Shown here one piece after another: positions 14,061 to 26,800 of a stretch of DNA of 64,000 nt. A model generated the notes under the pieces. It saw only the letters and a program-made list of their open reading frames with translations. It had not been told where the DNA came from and ran no database searches. The DNA is taken from assembly GCA_016165875.1 (NCBI GenBank), contig JABBOT010000005.1, positions 23,566,627-23,630,626 of the forward strand, read 5' to 3'. Source of the stretch: Acanthopleura granulata. Taxonomy: Eukaryota > Mollusca > Polyplacophora > Chitonida > Chitonidae. Position 1 is the stretch's first letter, and the number at the start of each line of letters is the position of its first letter. Made by a program: the position numbers and the translations under genes.

Positions 14061-14774
14061 ATTTTCAGTTTAACAAAAGAATGAGATGCACTTTCTTCTA
14101 CGGAAAGTCTTTCCGCGGACGAACTCGGACATATTCCGGAAATCCTCGAACAAGTCCGAGACCAGCGTGAACTGCCGACTGTTACGTAGCAAATGCTGTG
14201 CACAACATCTGCAACGTCTATAGCAACACCACAACAAATATGAGCGAGGGAGAAGCGAATGTCTAATCAATACCCACTGGTTTTAGGGAACAAGCGTATG
14301 CTACATTACGTAAGTCTTTTTTTTTGTTTTTGTTTACTGTGATCATAATTAGAAAGCTTTGTGGCGTTGTGTCGACTTGCAAGGCTGGAATTACTTGGTG
14401 CCTTTCGCGTGCACGTCAGTTCGTTACCGGTGTTGCACAATGTGTGTTGTCATATCGTACAAGTGACATTCGGTGTCCACAAACTTCTATACATTATTCT
14501 GAACAACTTGACATTTTAGCGCATGGCGGAAACAACAGATCTTGACAGTTTGCAAATCGCTTTCTCTTTATGTGTGTACATGTGCCATGTGGGTGTAACA
14601 AATAACGTAGCAAACAACACGCACGCACAGCGCAGCGAGGTGATGAGTAAAACTACGGTTTCGTAACAGTGGTTTCGTTCACACTGAAAAAAATACCTAA
14701 TTCAGTCAGATTTACTTTGTTCTGTATATTCATGTTATGGTATGAATTTTTGACTTTCAGAATTCACAATAAAA
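14061..14774. promoter_or_regulatory. probable ARMC3 promoter and 5' UTR, possibly bidirectional
   Basis: At 14095-14280 CpG density rises clearly. Just before the ARMC3 start a polypyrimidine tract and ACTTTCAG end at 14760, 14 bases before the ATG. This looks like a 3' splice site inside the 5' UTR, so transcription should start upstream, probably in 14280-14700. The minus-strand gene lies in divergent orientation, so a shared promoter is possible. No TATA box or clear RFX X-box was found by eye. Confidence 0.4.
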
Positions 14775-14822
14775 ATGGGAAAGAAAGTTAAAAAGGATGA
14801 AAAGGCTGCTCCAGACGATGTT
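14775..14822 (+). CDS. ARMC3: ARMC3 exon 1
   Basis: Residues 1-16. Lys-rich start MGKKVKKDEK; donor GTAAGT; phase 0. Confidence 0.9.
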
Positions 14823-17800
14823 GTAAGTGTCATTTATTATTGTACCAGGATAGTAATGTACAGTGTACACACAGGTAAATGGCTGTTAGTTTTATAGAAA
14901 TGGTTGTATCATGCATGTAAGGCAAATCTCATGAAATACCTGCTGCTTGACTTGTACGTGAATTACCGTCCATTATATGAAGTCAAAGGCTAGTTGTTGG
15001 TCAAGATTTTAACCACTGCATTCTCAACAGCTGTGTGCATTATAAAACATATTCAATAGAATTCCTCTAAATGCTGGTTTAATTAAGGCCACGTCAAGGT
15101 TTTATGTATAAATATGTTTGTTTCACCTTGTAGTTTGATGCCTTACAAGTGGAGAGCAGACAGGCTGCCACAGCTGTGTTGATGTTAGACAGCCCCGAGG
15201 AAGACGTACTTAGCAAAGCATGTGAATCTATCTACAAGTTTGCAGAGAAATGTATGTACATAATAGTTATTTTAAACCTTAGAAGATTATAAAAGATTAG
15301 TTATCTGTATTAGTAATTTGCTCAGGTACACAATTTTTCTTAAAGCTACATTGTAATTTCACAGAAAACTTCTGAAATTATTAATGTAAAAATACATTAA
15401 ATTTAAAATACTTTAAGGGAAAAAACACACAAATGTGAGATTATGGTGAATGCAAAGAGCATGGAAAACTGTATCTAAAAATACTCTAACTGTTTTTTTT
15501 TCGATTTTTTTACCAAGTTAAATGCAATCAAATGTTTTGATTGTGTGGTGGTTTTTTTTAACCATATTGATATTGTGGTTCACCAGCGACATCACACCAA
15601 CTTTTCTCTGACCTGAAAGCAGAAATTTAATGTCATGTTAACTTTTTCATACATGTCTTCACAAGAACTTTATTCAGAGAGGAGCATAAATTTGTACAGA
15701 AAGTTTTGTGACCATAAAACCCACCATACAATCAAAACATTTGACTGCATTTAATTTGCTAAAACTGTGCACAGGCTACTCCAGCAGACTTATTAACTAA
15801 AACAACAGGCTTAATCACCCCACTGGGGCGCCATTAGGGAGAGAGGGATATAAACACATTCTAGCAGGTTTGCTCAGAAATGTCAAGATGAAACACTAAT
15901 TCACACTTTCATGAATCATGATGAGTTTTAAAATTTAACATAAATAGGTTGATATGCTAACAATTTAAGTGAAGGCAGAACAATTCTTGATTAAAATTAA
16001 TCGGCAAATGAATCAATAGTGAATATTGTGACATTTATTGCTTCTCCAGACATTTTGGTCTTTTTCTCCCTTTCTATTTTTGAGACGGTTGTGTGGTAAA
16101 ATACTTTTATTTCTTGCTTATTTTTATCATAATGCTTTGAAACTTGGCACACATGAATCTAAAAACATTAAACTAAAAAACACAATTTTTTAAAATTGTG
16201 TCTCACAAATTTTTAAAATCTTTTCTAGTTTTAAAGATATTGGTAAAAGAACATCCAAATTTTAAAAACTTTTTTTTAATTTTTGAAAGTTTTAACTTTA
16301 AATGATTGCTGAGAACAGTCTGAGATGAATATTAAAAATCTATGGGAGCGTTTTATAGTTTAAATAGTAAATTATCTACCTGGGCAAGAAAAATTTGAAA
16401 ACTGGCAAAACTTGGTGAAAAAATATCGTTTTGAAAAACATCTCTCAATTTTTTTCCAAAATTCTCTTTATTTTAATTAATAATATAGTTAGTGAAATTT
16501 TGAAAGCTTTTTGGAAATCAGCAGTTGTTTAGCTTTCAGAATATATATCCATATGGCCATATTTGATCAATATTTTGGGCTACACAAGACAAAATGTGAA
16601 ATTTTGTGTAACTCATTATACAATAACGCATCATTATATTTTTATTATAATAGGTGATGATAACAAAAAGAATCTTTTGGACCTGGGTGCAGTTGACAGT
16701 TTGCTGAAACTCATTCAGCATGAGGATCGAATTGTGCGGAGAAATGCATGTTCAGCCTTCAGTGTACTCACAGCTCATCGTAAGTTGATTTGATCTGCAT
16801 CTTATTCTATCATTAATAGAAATTTTTGTTTGAGGGCATATATGCATGTAGGTTGATTTCTTCACATTCTCTTCAAAAACTGTAGTATGACATATGAATG
16901 TTCAAACTTGTTTACAAGGAATGAGTTTTATGAAACATTATTTTACAAATTTTAATACAATACAATAACTTGTAAGTTATGGAGTATAAGATGTCCTTGC
17001 TTAATTACAACTACATGTAGTGTGTGTTTGTTTTTTTTCCAGCTGAAGTCCGCAAAGTTTTACGGAAAGAAGAATCTGCAATTCCATCTATTATAAATCT
17101 CTTAGCACCTGAAGGTAATTACCTTTTATGAGAAATTGTATCTGTGTGACAAAATTATGAAAAGATGCAGATCTGTGTGTTGTTCATAACACCATTACCG
17201 CTGGGAAAAAGTCAGGTCAGCAAATCACTTAATTTAGTTGATCCACTGAACAGCATGGCATAATAAATAAGAAAAGTGAGTCTGAAGAAATTCATTTTGA
17301 CACTCAGTTTTTCAACCTTTTCTAAGTCATCCTCTCCTGAGAATGACTTAATCAAAGTCAAAATATTGAGAGCAGCAAAATTGCTTTTTTTTTGGACTTT
17401 CTTTGCTTATTTAAAATCTGCTTGTTGTCTTCAAGTCAGATAGATTTAAATGCATGTTAAGGCGAAAAAGAGTTCAGAACTTGAAATTGGTAATTATATT
17501 CACCAAACTGGATCACAAATTACAATTCTCCAGCTAACCCTGCAGTTATCTAATGTTCTATATGCCAATGTTCTGTGCTCTTGTATCTTCAGAGGAGACA
17601 GTAGTCCATGAGTTTGCTGCCCTAGCCCTGTCCTCTCTGGCCACGGAGTTCACCACGACCGTGTCCATCTGGGAGTGTGGAGGGGTGGAACCTTTAGTCC
17701 ACTGTTTGGGCTCCCCTGATCCCGACGTCCAAAAGAATGCTATTGAGGCTTTGGCCAAATTATTGCTTGTAAGTGGCTGTTGATAACTTTTCAACTCCTG

Positions 17801-20800
17801 AAGTTAGCATGCCTGTCTTGAAAAAGTAAAAATACTATTGTCAGCAAGCTCTTTTTTTTTTTTTGAAGATTTTAATTTGTTTGTAGCATTTATACGTGTA
17901 GCTGATTTCTTTGAACCAATATTTAAGTTACTTGTAATGTTTTGGATGGAATGACAAGGAATGAGCTCTGTTTATGCTTGAATAGCACATTCTGAGCTTT
18001 TTAGGCACTATGGCGTCTCAACTATCAAAGTGAGAAAATTGATTACAATTCTCTTCATTGTAATTGTAGTAAAACCAGTCTTTACCAAACTTTGCCCAGG
18101 GTGTGTGAGACACACGATTCTGATGAAATTGACTAGTGTGACATAGGGACAACAGAGACAAAATTGCAAAAAAAACACAGTCACTTTGATTTCAGATCCT
18201 GACTGAATCTGTGCACCAAGGTTGATAATTTACTTGTGACTCATACATTTCCAGGACTTCCAGACAAGATCAGCTCTTAGGGAATACGACGGCTTACGAC
18301 CAATCCTGGAACTGTTGAAGTCTGAGTTTGCTATTATCCAGCAGTTGGCTCTGCTGGCCTTGGACAGGGCTGCTCAAGATGGTAAGATGTTCTCACAGTT
18401 GCATGTGTTACGCTGAAGTCATGGAGGCCATGATTCTTGTGGACATGGTCTGTCGTTATACGTGCGCATCATTCTTAACGTCTTCAGAGCTACATCAGGG
18501 CACTAATTAACCAGGAGTATCTTAACTGTAAGTGACCTAATTTCATGCATGACTGTGTTGCTTGTTTTCCTGATCCTGAGAGGTTGACTTATTGTAGACA
18601 AGTTTTTGAGGTTTGTTTCAAAGGTAAAATGTGTCCAACTGGAAAGATTAAAAAAAGTTCAAACACCAAGAATAATATTTTATGACATAAATTTTCTTCT
18701 AAAAATACAATGTTTAAGGCAAAATTTTGGGGTATTTACTGTATGTCAGATGTATAGAAATCCCCAGTTCAGAAAATGCAATGTTTAGGCTTAATAGAAG
18801 AAGAATAAGGTGAGCTTGCCAGATGGTGAACATCGCAAAATTTATGGTGGAACAAGTCTTAGTTCCAGCCCTGCACATCCTTCTCTTGTCGTCAAACAGG
18901 TGCATGAAAATAAGCAAATAAAATTGAATCAATCACGCTGAAAACAGCTATGAAAAAACATGGGCTACATGTATGTCTTTCAGCTGACAACCGAAGCATA
19001 ATTCGAGAGCTGGAAGGCATGTCACGACTGATTGACTTTGTGGCTCACCCAGAGTGGAATGACCTACATGTTCAGGCTGTCATGGTCCTGTCTACCCTTT
19101 TGGAGGACACTGAAAGTCTGGAGGTGATGAACAATTCTGTCTTTGATAGTTGGATGTATTTATAGTAGGCAGACAGCTGACTGGCTGCTGTAATATTCAG
19201 CCTTGGGGGCCTTGGTGGTCAAGGTGTTAGCGTGTTATGTAGGAAAACCTTCCAGCAACCTGCAGATGGTCATTGGTTTTCCCTGGGCTCACTTCGGTTT
19301 CCTCCCATCATAATGGTGGTTGCCATTGTGTAGGTGAAATAATCTCGAGTACAGCATAAACACCAGTCAAATAAGCAAATAAATGTTGGTGTGGTAGCAC
19401 AGCGCAGTGACCCAGGATCCTCTCACAAATATGGTAGTTGTGAGCTCTGGCTTCCTCTTTGTTCGTACTTTAGGAGGTCTGGCAGAAACCTGCAGATGAG
19501 TGTTGGTATGCCCTGGTCTCCTCCAACCATTGGGGCCCCGTGGCTCAGTCAGTTAGCATGTTATCGCAGCACAATGACCCGAAGTCTCCCACCAATGCGG
19601 TCGCTGTGAGTTCAAGTCCAGCTCATGCTGGCTTCCTCTCTGGCCGTAAATGGGAAGGTCTGCCAGCTACCTGCAGATGGTCGTGGGATTCCCCCGGACT
19701 CTGCCCGGTTTCCTCCCACCATAATGTTGGCCGCCGTCGTATAAGTGAGATATTCTTGAGCACGACGTAAAACACCAATCAAATTAATAAATAAATCAAA
19801 TCCTCCAACCATAATGCTGGATGCTGTTGTATCAGTGAAATATTCTTGAGTAGGGTGTAAAACACAAACCAGTTAAATAAATAAATATTCAGATTTGTGA
19901 CTGATAATATATCTGATCACACTTTTGGATCAAGGGAATATGAAATTGTTTCTTCAGGTAATACGTTGATCTTACATTTTCACCATCCATGAATGCCGTC
20001 TTGTTGGACTTTTAGCATCAAAAGTAAACTTTTACGACCTTTGTTTGCCTGTAAAAATGCTCTTTTGGGGACAAAATATTAAAGGAATTACAGTAATTGT
20101 TGATGACTGTAAATATGCTTCTGAAGGAAAAATAATTTTAGTCTCAGCTGTTTAAAGCTGCTAATCTTTTGCTAATCATCTCATGAAGCTGTTGGCAAAC
20201 AGGCGGTGCATATAATGTAAATTTATAATTTCAGATACTAAAAGAAACTGGTGGTTTGAAGAAATTAGTAGGTTTGATCACAGATAAGCCAGCAGTGGAT
20301 GAAGAAGCTAAGGCAAAAGGAGGTGCTGCAGAGAAGAAAGGAGGCTCCAGAGCTGCCAAGAGAAGTGCTAAGGGCGATGGTCAGTGTTTAAATTTGCAAC
20401 ACTTTATCCAGTAACTAGAAAACTATCCAGCTATCACAGAAATGTTAAGAGATAAGAATCTATCATGTCTTTGTCAGTAAGTACAGAAACGTGGAAAAGG
20501 AATAATTAATCATGTAAAATTGACCCTCTTGTTAGGGCAATGGTTTATGTCCCCCAACTCCATTGAACAGCCCCCTTCCCCCTCCCTACCTCCTATATTC
20601 TTACCTCCACTCTCATACACTACTGCTCACCAACCACCTAGTGTATGGATTTACGTCTGGAATATTTGCACATTCACTTGTACCATTCGGCAACAAGTAG
20701 AAAAGTTACAACGTCTGTGCCTTAGGTAAACAGTTTTGAAATACATACAGAGTATGTAAGATGACAGAAGTGAATTTGCTGACTGCGTTCTTATAAATGT

Positions 20801-23800
20801 TTATAATAACAAAGTTAATTTGTCAACACCATTGAAATATAAAAAGAGGAGTGGTTTTACACATGGATAAATTGACTTGGCTTGTCAAGACATCTCTGTA
20901 TATTTAGTGAATATTCTGTATAATAAACAGTCATTTGGGATCCTTTAACTTATAGGAAAGAAGAAAGATGAAGAGAGTCATGATACTTCATTTGGAGAAA
21001 GCATCGTGCCCACATTACCTGATGTAAAAATGTGTACTGCAAAAGCAATTGCCAGATCAGCAAAGAATGGTAAGGTAGCTGCAGTACAGAGCTTTGGTAC
21101 TCAGCTAAACTAGGACAGACAGACCACTTTGTCGCCACTGAATTATCTCCCTTGTCAGACGACAGCGGTTATGACAGTACCAGAGATGCTTTTTAATGTA
21201 CAAAACTGCAAGAAATATGACCTGGTCTAGTAGTGCATTTAAATCTTTTAATATAGTACTTTGAAAGTCAAAAGTTTTATTGTGTTTGTGATATACCACA
21301 TATAAACTTTGTATTTTTCCTAATATATACATGCTTAATACATTTTGAGTATTGTGCAATTTAGGTGTTTATTACAAACTTGAAAGTTTTTGTGATCAGC
21401 TTTGAAGTGAGACTTTATGACCAATGCAGATACAAATTATAAAGGCCCATGAATTGTGTCCAAATTAGTCTTTTCAGACCTTTACCTTAAAGTGTTAAAA
21501 AAGAAGATAAAATGTTGTAAATGTTTATGTTTTGTTATATTTCAGTGGAGAATCGTAAGATCTTACATGAACAGGAGACAGAGAAGATGATGATTCACCT
21601 GCTGTCACATGAAAACGCAGACGTGATAGCATCCGCTGCTCAGGCCTTGGCGATCATGTGTGAAAACCTGCTCAGTAGAGATGCCATCCGAGAGTGGGGT
21701 AAGCTGTATTGTGTAGATGACACCTGTAGTGGACGTGGGCTACGATTCTCCTGTTATCCCATGACAATACAGAGCGTGAGCTGCTCACATCTAGAGGGCA
21801 TTTCTTACTGCTCACAAATTCACCCCAATATTGGAAGTTCATACTAAATAAAAAAGAGTAGAGCATGCAGAGTAAAACTATAATGGCAGCGATAGTATGA
21901 TAGTTCGTTGACGCTTGGTCACTGCATGCTGAGTGGTGAAATCTGACCTCTTGTAAATTTACCTCAGTTAAGGTTTTATTTCGGCACTAAACTGCTCATG
22001 TATGTGTTTGAAAAGTAACAGTTCACGTGTCCCTCTAGCACCCAAAAGTCTGAATCATGTCCTTTACTAAAGCTGCTTATGCCTTACCATGCTAGCACCT
22101 CACTAGTCATGCAGAACTTTGGCCGGTTAAGTAAGTGGACAGTTGGTGTTTCCGGTTACATGTATTTGGCTTTCTCCTGCTAGCGATTTCAAGATGCAAT
22201 CTGTGAATTTTCTGATCTGTGTGTATGTGTATTTACTGGTGTTACAGAGGGTTCCCCCCCATGGATCAAGTGGAGACTGTCACTCTAACCCTGGCAATCC
22301 TCACCATGGAAAACGGTGTTAATATATCTGTATTTTTGGGTTTTACAGAGGGTTTCCCTCCACTGATCAAACTGCTTCACCATGACCAGTGCAGTGTGAA
22401 GGAAGCGGTCACTCTGACCCTGGCTAACCTCACCACAGCCAACAATATCAATGCCAGGTAAGGGATTTATTCACCTGTTTTTCCCAGGTAAGGGAGATGT
22501 TGAAATATAAATGTATATCAGATTAATACCAAGCGTAGTGGAACACCTACAAGTTGCTTAGTTAGAGGAAGTTGTTATCTGGAATACAAATGGAAGATTC
22601 TGGATATTTTTTATTTTATATTTTCTTTCATAACTTCTAGAGGGATTACCCTCTGCGTGTACCCAGTATTCTAACATGAAAACAATATTTACAACTTCTA
22701 ACCAGAAGTTTTGACTTGGCCATCTTCACACTAGTTATGGGTATTTAAACACAGTTAAATTATTAATGAATAATATAAAAACTCATTGTTGTAATTGTTC
22801 AGACCATCAAATTTCATCTCTGCATGGCTGAGTGTACAAAAGTGTTTTACTCTAAACCACTCAACCCTGAGCACACTAATAGGCCAAATGTTTCAATTCA
22901 AATCACTTGAAACATTTATATAGAAGACTTGTTTCAGTTAGTAAATTGATTTACTGCCTCTGCCCTCTAGCTGTCTTATTTCCTTCATCTGTCTGAAGTA
23001 AATCATTTAACAACAGCTAAATGAATACCTCATAGTTTGTAAGTCAATGGAATAATTCAGCCAATGACAGTACTGTGGTGTCTTATGTTTCAGTGAGGTG
23101 GTCAGTTTGAACGGACTTGAGCCTCTGATCTCATTGCTGGGTGACGGTCATGACAGGACTGTGGCTAACGTGGCCTGTGTGCTCACCAACCTAGCCCAGG
23201 ATGAGACCCTGAGGGCTGAGGCCCAGTCTAAAGGCGTGGTCATAGCACTCATCCCTCCCCTGAAAAGCAGGTAAGGAAATTGTACATATGTTGTATTCAT
23301 CCACTCAGGGAGAATATTGTGTTCTGCATCATGTGAGTGTGCACAAATGGTCATATACTTAGGAGGCTCACAGGCAAATGGCTAAACGCAGTATTTCCCT
23401 CGAATTGTGAATAATGTCTTTAGATTTCTTATAGTTATGAGGCTTTAACTTAATATATATGGCCAGTGTTTTTCTTGGGCTCATGTACATAGCCAAGGCC
23501 GACAAGTATACTAAATGCAGGATAAATCTCAGTATTTCAGTATATTTGTAGTTACTGTCAAATTTTCCCCACATCTATGAAGTCACAAGATAGAATACAT
23601 ATATATTTAAAAAAAAAATTCTGTAGGCAATTTTTTTATTTTGTTCGGAAGTCGGCATTGATGTCTATTGTATCAGTGATTATTTGCATATCCACAGTTT
23701 AATTCTGGTCATTGACAGGGATTTTCTGCATTCGCATTTTCTGTTAAAGACAACTTACCTTTCAACAATATGGTGTGCAGGTTTGTGTTACAAGTGAGAA

Positions 23801-26800
23801 AGTTTGTCCGTATCTTGCCAAATAAACAGTTTTCTCCACCTATAAATGTGACAGCCGTAATATATTGAGTGAAAAATTCTTGGGCGTGGCATAAAACAAC
23901 AACCCAATAGATAAACGATTTGTTGATATTTAATTATCATTGCCATGCAGTTTAGTTCATATGTGTGATAAATTCACATTTGTAAATGTGACACTGAGTG
24001 GAGAGTAAGACAGTAAGACATCTGGGACAGTTATGATGTGCTGTTCTATGATTTTAGTTCCACCACAGTCCAGGCCAAAGCAGCTCTTGGGTTGGCAGCC
24101 TATGTGTGTGACTCAGACTCACGAACAGCGGTAAGATTACCTTAACACGTGTAGGGCAGGGATGTACCCTCATTTGACTAAAGTCTCACTCACTCCATTC
24201 CATCATGGTAAATGTGCTTGGGGCAATAGGATTGTGGGATTCCCCTGGTCTCTGCCTGGTTTCCTCCCACCATAATGGTGGTCACATTGGTATAAGTGAA
24301 ATATTCTCGAGTACGATGTAAAACACCAATGAAATAAATAAATTGCTGCGACAACTTTGTAAAGAGGGCACCAGATAGGTGAAATATTTTTTATCATGAC
24401 ATGAATCACTAATAATTAAAAGTAAATGAATAAAGGTCTTGGAGCCTTTTTGTTTTGAGTGTTTGTCATATCAGAATATCACTACACTAGAAAAATGTGT
24501 GTGTTCAGTTATCTGTCCTGTTGTCAGTGTAACATATTTTACTGACAACATTTCTTCACTTCTCTGGCCCTGTATTCCAGTCATACTGTTTTATCTGTGA
24601 AACTCTTTCTATATTGTATTGTTCTATATTTGTTCAATAAACAAAATCAGGATGTCTACAAAATCACTTATCATTACTTGTTACAAATCTATACGTATGC
24701 CAGAGGATCCACTGCTTGTTTTAGTGTAATATAGGAGGAAAATATTCTTTAATAACATGGTGGGTTGATAATATGTCGAAATATTTACCCACAGTGTTAT
24801 TAGACGGGATTTCCAGAGTAACTTTTCACCTATATTGCACTGTGGGTGTTGTTGTCAACATAGTTTATACCTGTATGTGCTGAATTTCATGCAGCCAGTA
24901 TGTCTTCATTCAGAACCAGAGCCCATGACAATATCTAATGTTCCAGCTGCGCGAGGCCGGAGGCCTGGAGCCGCTGATCTCTCTGCTGACCTCCTGTGAC
25001 GAGGAAGTGCGCAGAAACTCGGCCTGGGCGGTCAGCGTCTGTGCTGTGGACGAACCCACTGCTGCAGAAATCTGCCGACTCGGGTAATACAGGATTCTTA
25101 GATTGAAAGCAGCCACTGTGTGGTAGGGTTATTGGCCACGCATCAGCACATTGTTTTCCTTAATTTACTATGCAATTATTTAACATTGACTTAAATCTTG
25201 TACATTATCACCATATATTTGCATAATGACTTACTGTACTACCAAGTAGGTTTGCAATTGCTTAACAACCTATCTAAAACTTAACCTGGTTTTTGATACT
25301 ATTGTCCCAGGAAGTGAAGGCATGCATGTAGCATTTGGAACCATTGGAACTTCAGTGGGGTGGATAATAAAGCAGTACTAGAAGTCTTTTGTTCTCTCAA
25401 ATATAACTAAAATTTATTATTTTTCCCGAATTTCTGCAAAGTAAAAACAGTATGAAATGTGATACCTCTATAAATTATTTTGAAATAACAGATAATGTTG
25501 CATGTATAAAACTGACAAAGATTGTAGTTCTCTGTTTTATGAAGAAGGTTTCTGTCCTTGTGATGGGCCTAAAATTACTGGATTGGTTTATGGATTTTTG
25601 CTTAGGCCAAATAAAAATTGTCATAGTTGTCTTCGACTGATTTATGATGTCGCAGTGTCTCATTCACTATGACATAATTTCATGGAATAGAATGTCTTTT
25701 TGATCTGTTTCAAATATTGTGTTTTTGTTGTTTTTTTTTTTTAGGGGAATGGCAACACTACAGGAGATCCAGTTGTCCACAACCAGACAAAATGCATTTG
25801 CAGGAGTGGCCTTAGAGAAACTTCTGGACAACAATCTGTCTGCTAAATACGCACTTGCAGGCAAACTTAGTAAGGAGGCCTTACTGATCAGATAAAAAAA
25901 AAATGATACACATGTATTTCTAACAAATTCAGAACACAAAAGGTGGGAGATGATCTGTGATTAAGCATAATCAATTGCCGTGACTTTGAAGGAATCATAC
26001 ATTTTTGTTTCATGCTGGCAAGAGTATTGATAAATCAGAAACCAATTGACAGGTCCTTGAAACTGTTAAAATTCAAGAACCTGAGAATTATTCAGTGAAA
26101 AATTAAAGAAACATATTCTAATTTCTCAACAAACTCAACCAAAGACATAATGCATGTTTTTGCATATTAGAGGAATGTTATCTGAACTGGACGGGTTAAT
26201 TTATAATGTGTGTGAAGTCTGTATATTAACCTACCTGTACAATGCATTTTGGTGTTCAAAATTGTATGAATTTCATTTACAAATTGTAACTAATTGTAAC
26301 TACTTTGAGACAGCATGACTTTTTTGAGGATTTAGTGTACTGTAGCAGTTACACTGATGATGCCACAGCTAAATTGGTTTTGTCTTCCCAGGTGCAGCCA
26401 ATGTGGTCTCTAATGGCTTCTATGATGCTGGCCAACTGCGACCAGGTTCCAAATTCCTTCCACTTGAGGAGTATGGCAAACAGGAGTTGAACGAGAAGCG
26501 CGCTGTTCTATTGGTTAACGCACTTCCTGAGTGAGTAGCCCAGCCAACAGATACAGGTGCTGTCGAAATTTCAGTCATAAGCTACTCAGTACTCTGCTCC
26601 ACTGAAATCAGTCTTGGACTGTCATGGTGAAACATTGAATTGCATGCTGGATTATTATGATGCATATATAAATGGTAAACAACAGACTTTCCTGGTAAAT
26701 ATATTACTTAAGTTTGCTTGATGCATTCCATGAATTATTGTTTTAGATTGTCACCTCAAGGTGATGGACTTTGGATGATAGAAGGGCCATAATTGTGTTG

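Noticed and set aside
14070..14270. Minus-strand frame of 66 codons beside the ARMC3 promoter
   Set aside because: Overlapping frames are also open because the patch is GC-richer; no motif or good start context.
19540..19812. Open frames inside SINE copies (also at 46350 and 61466)
   Set aside because: They are translations of the repeat itself, recur in each copy, and have no protein features.
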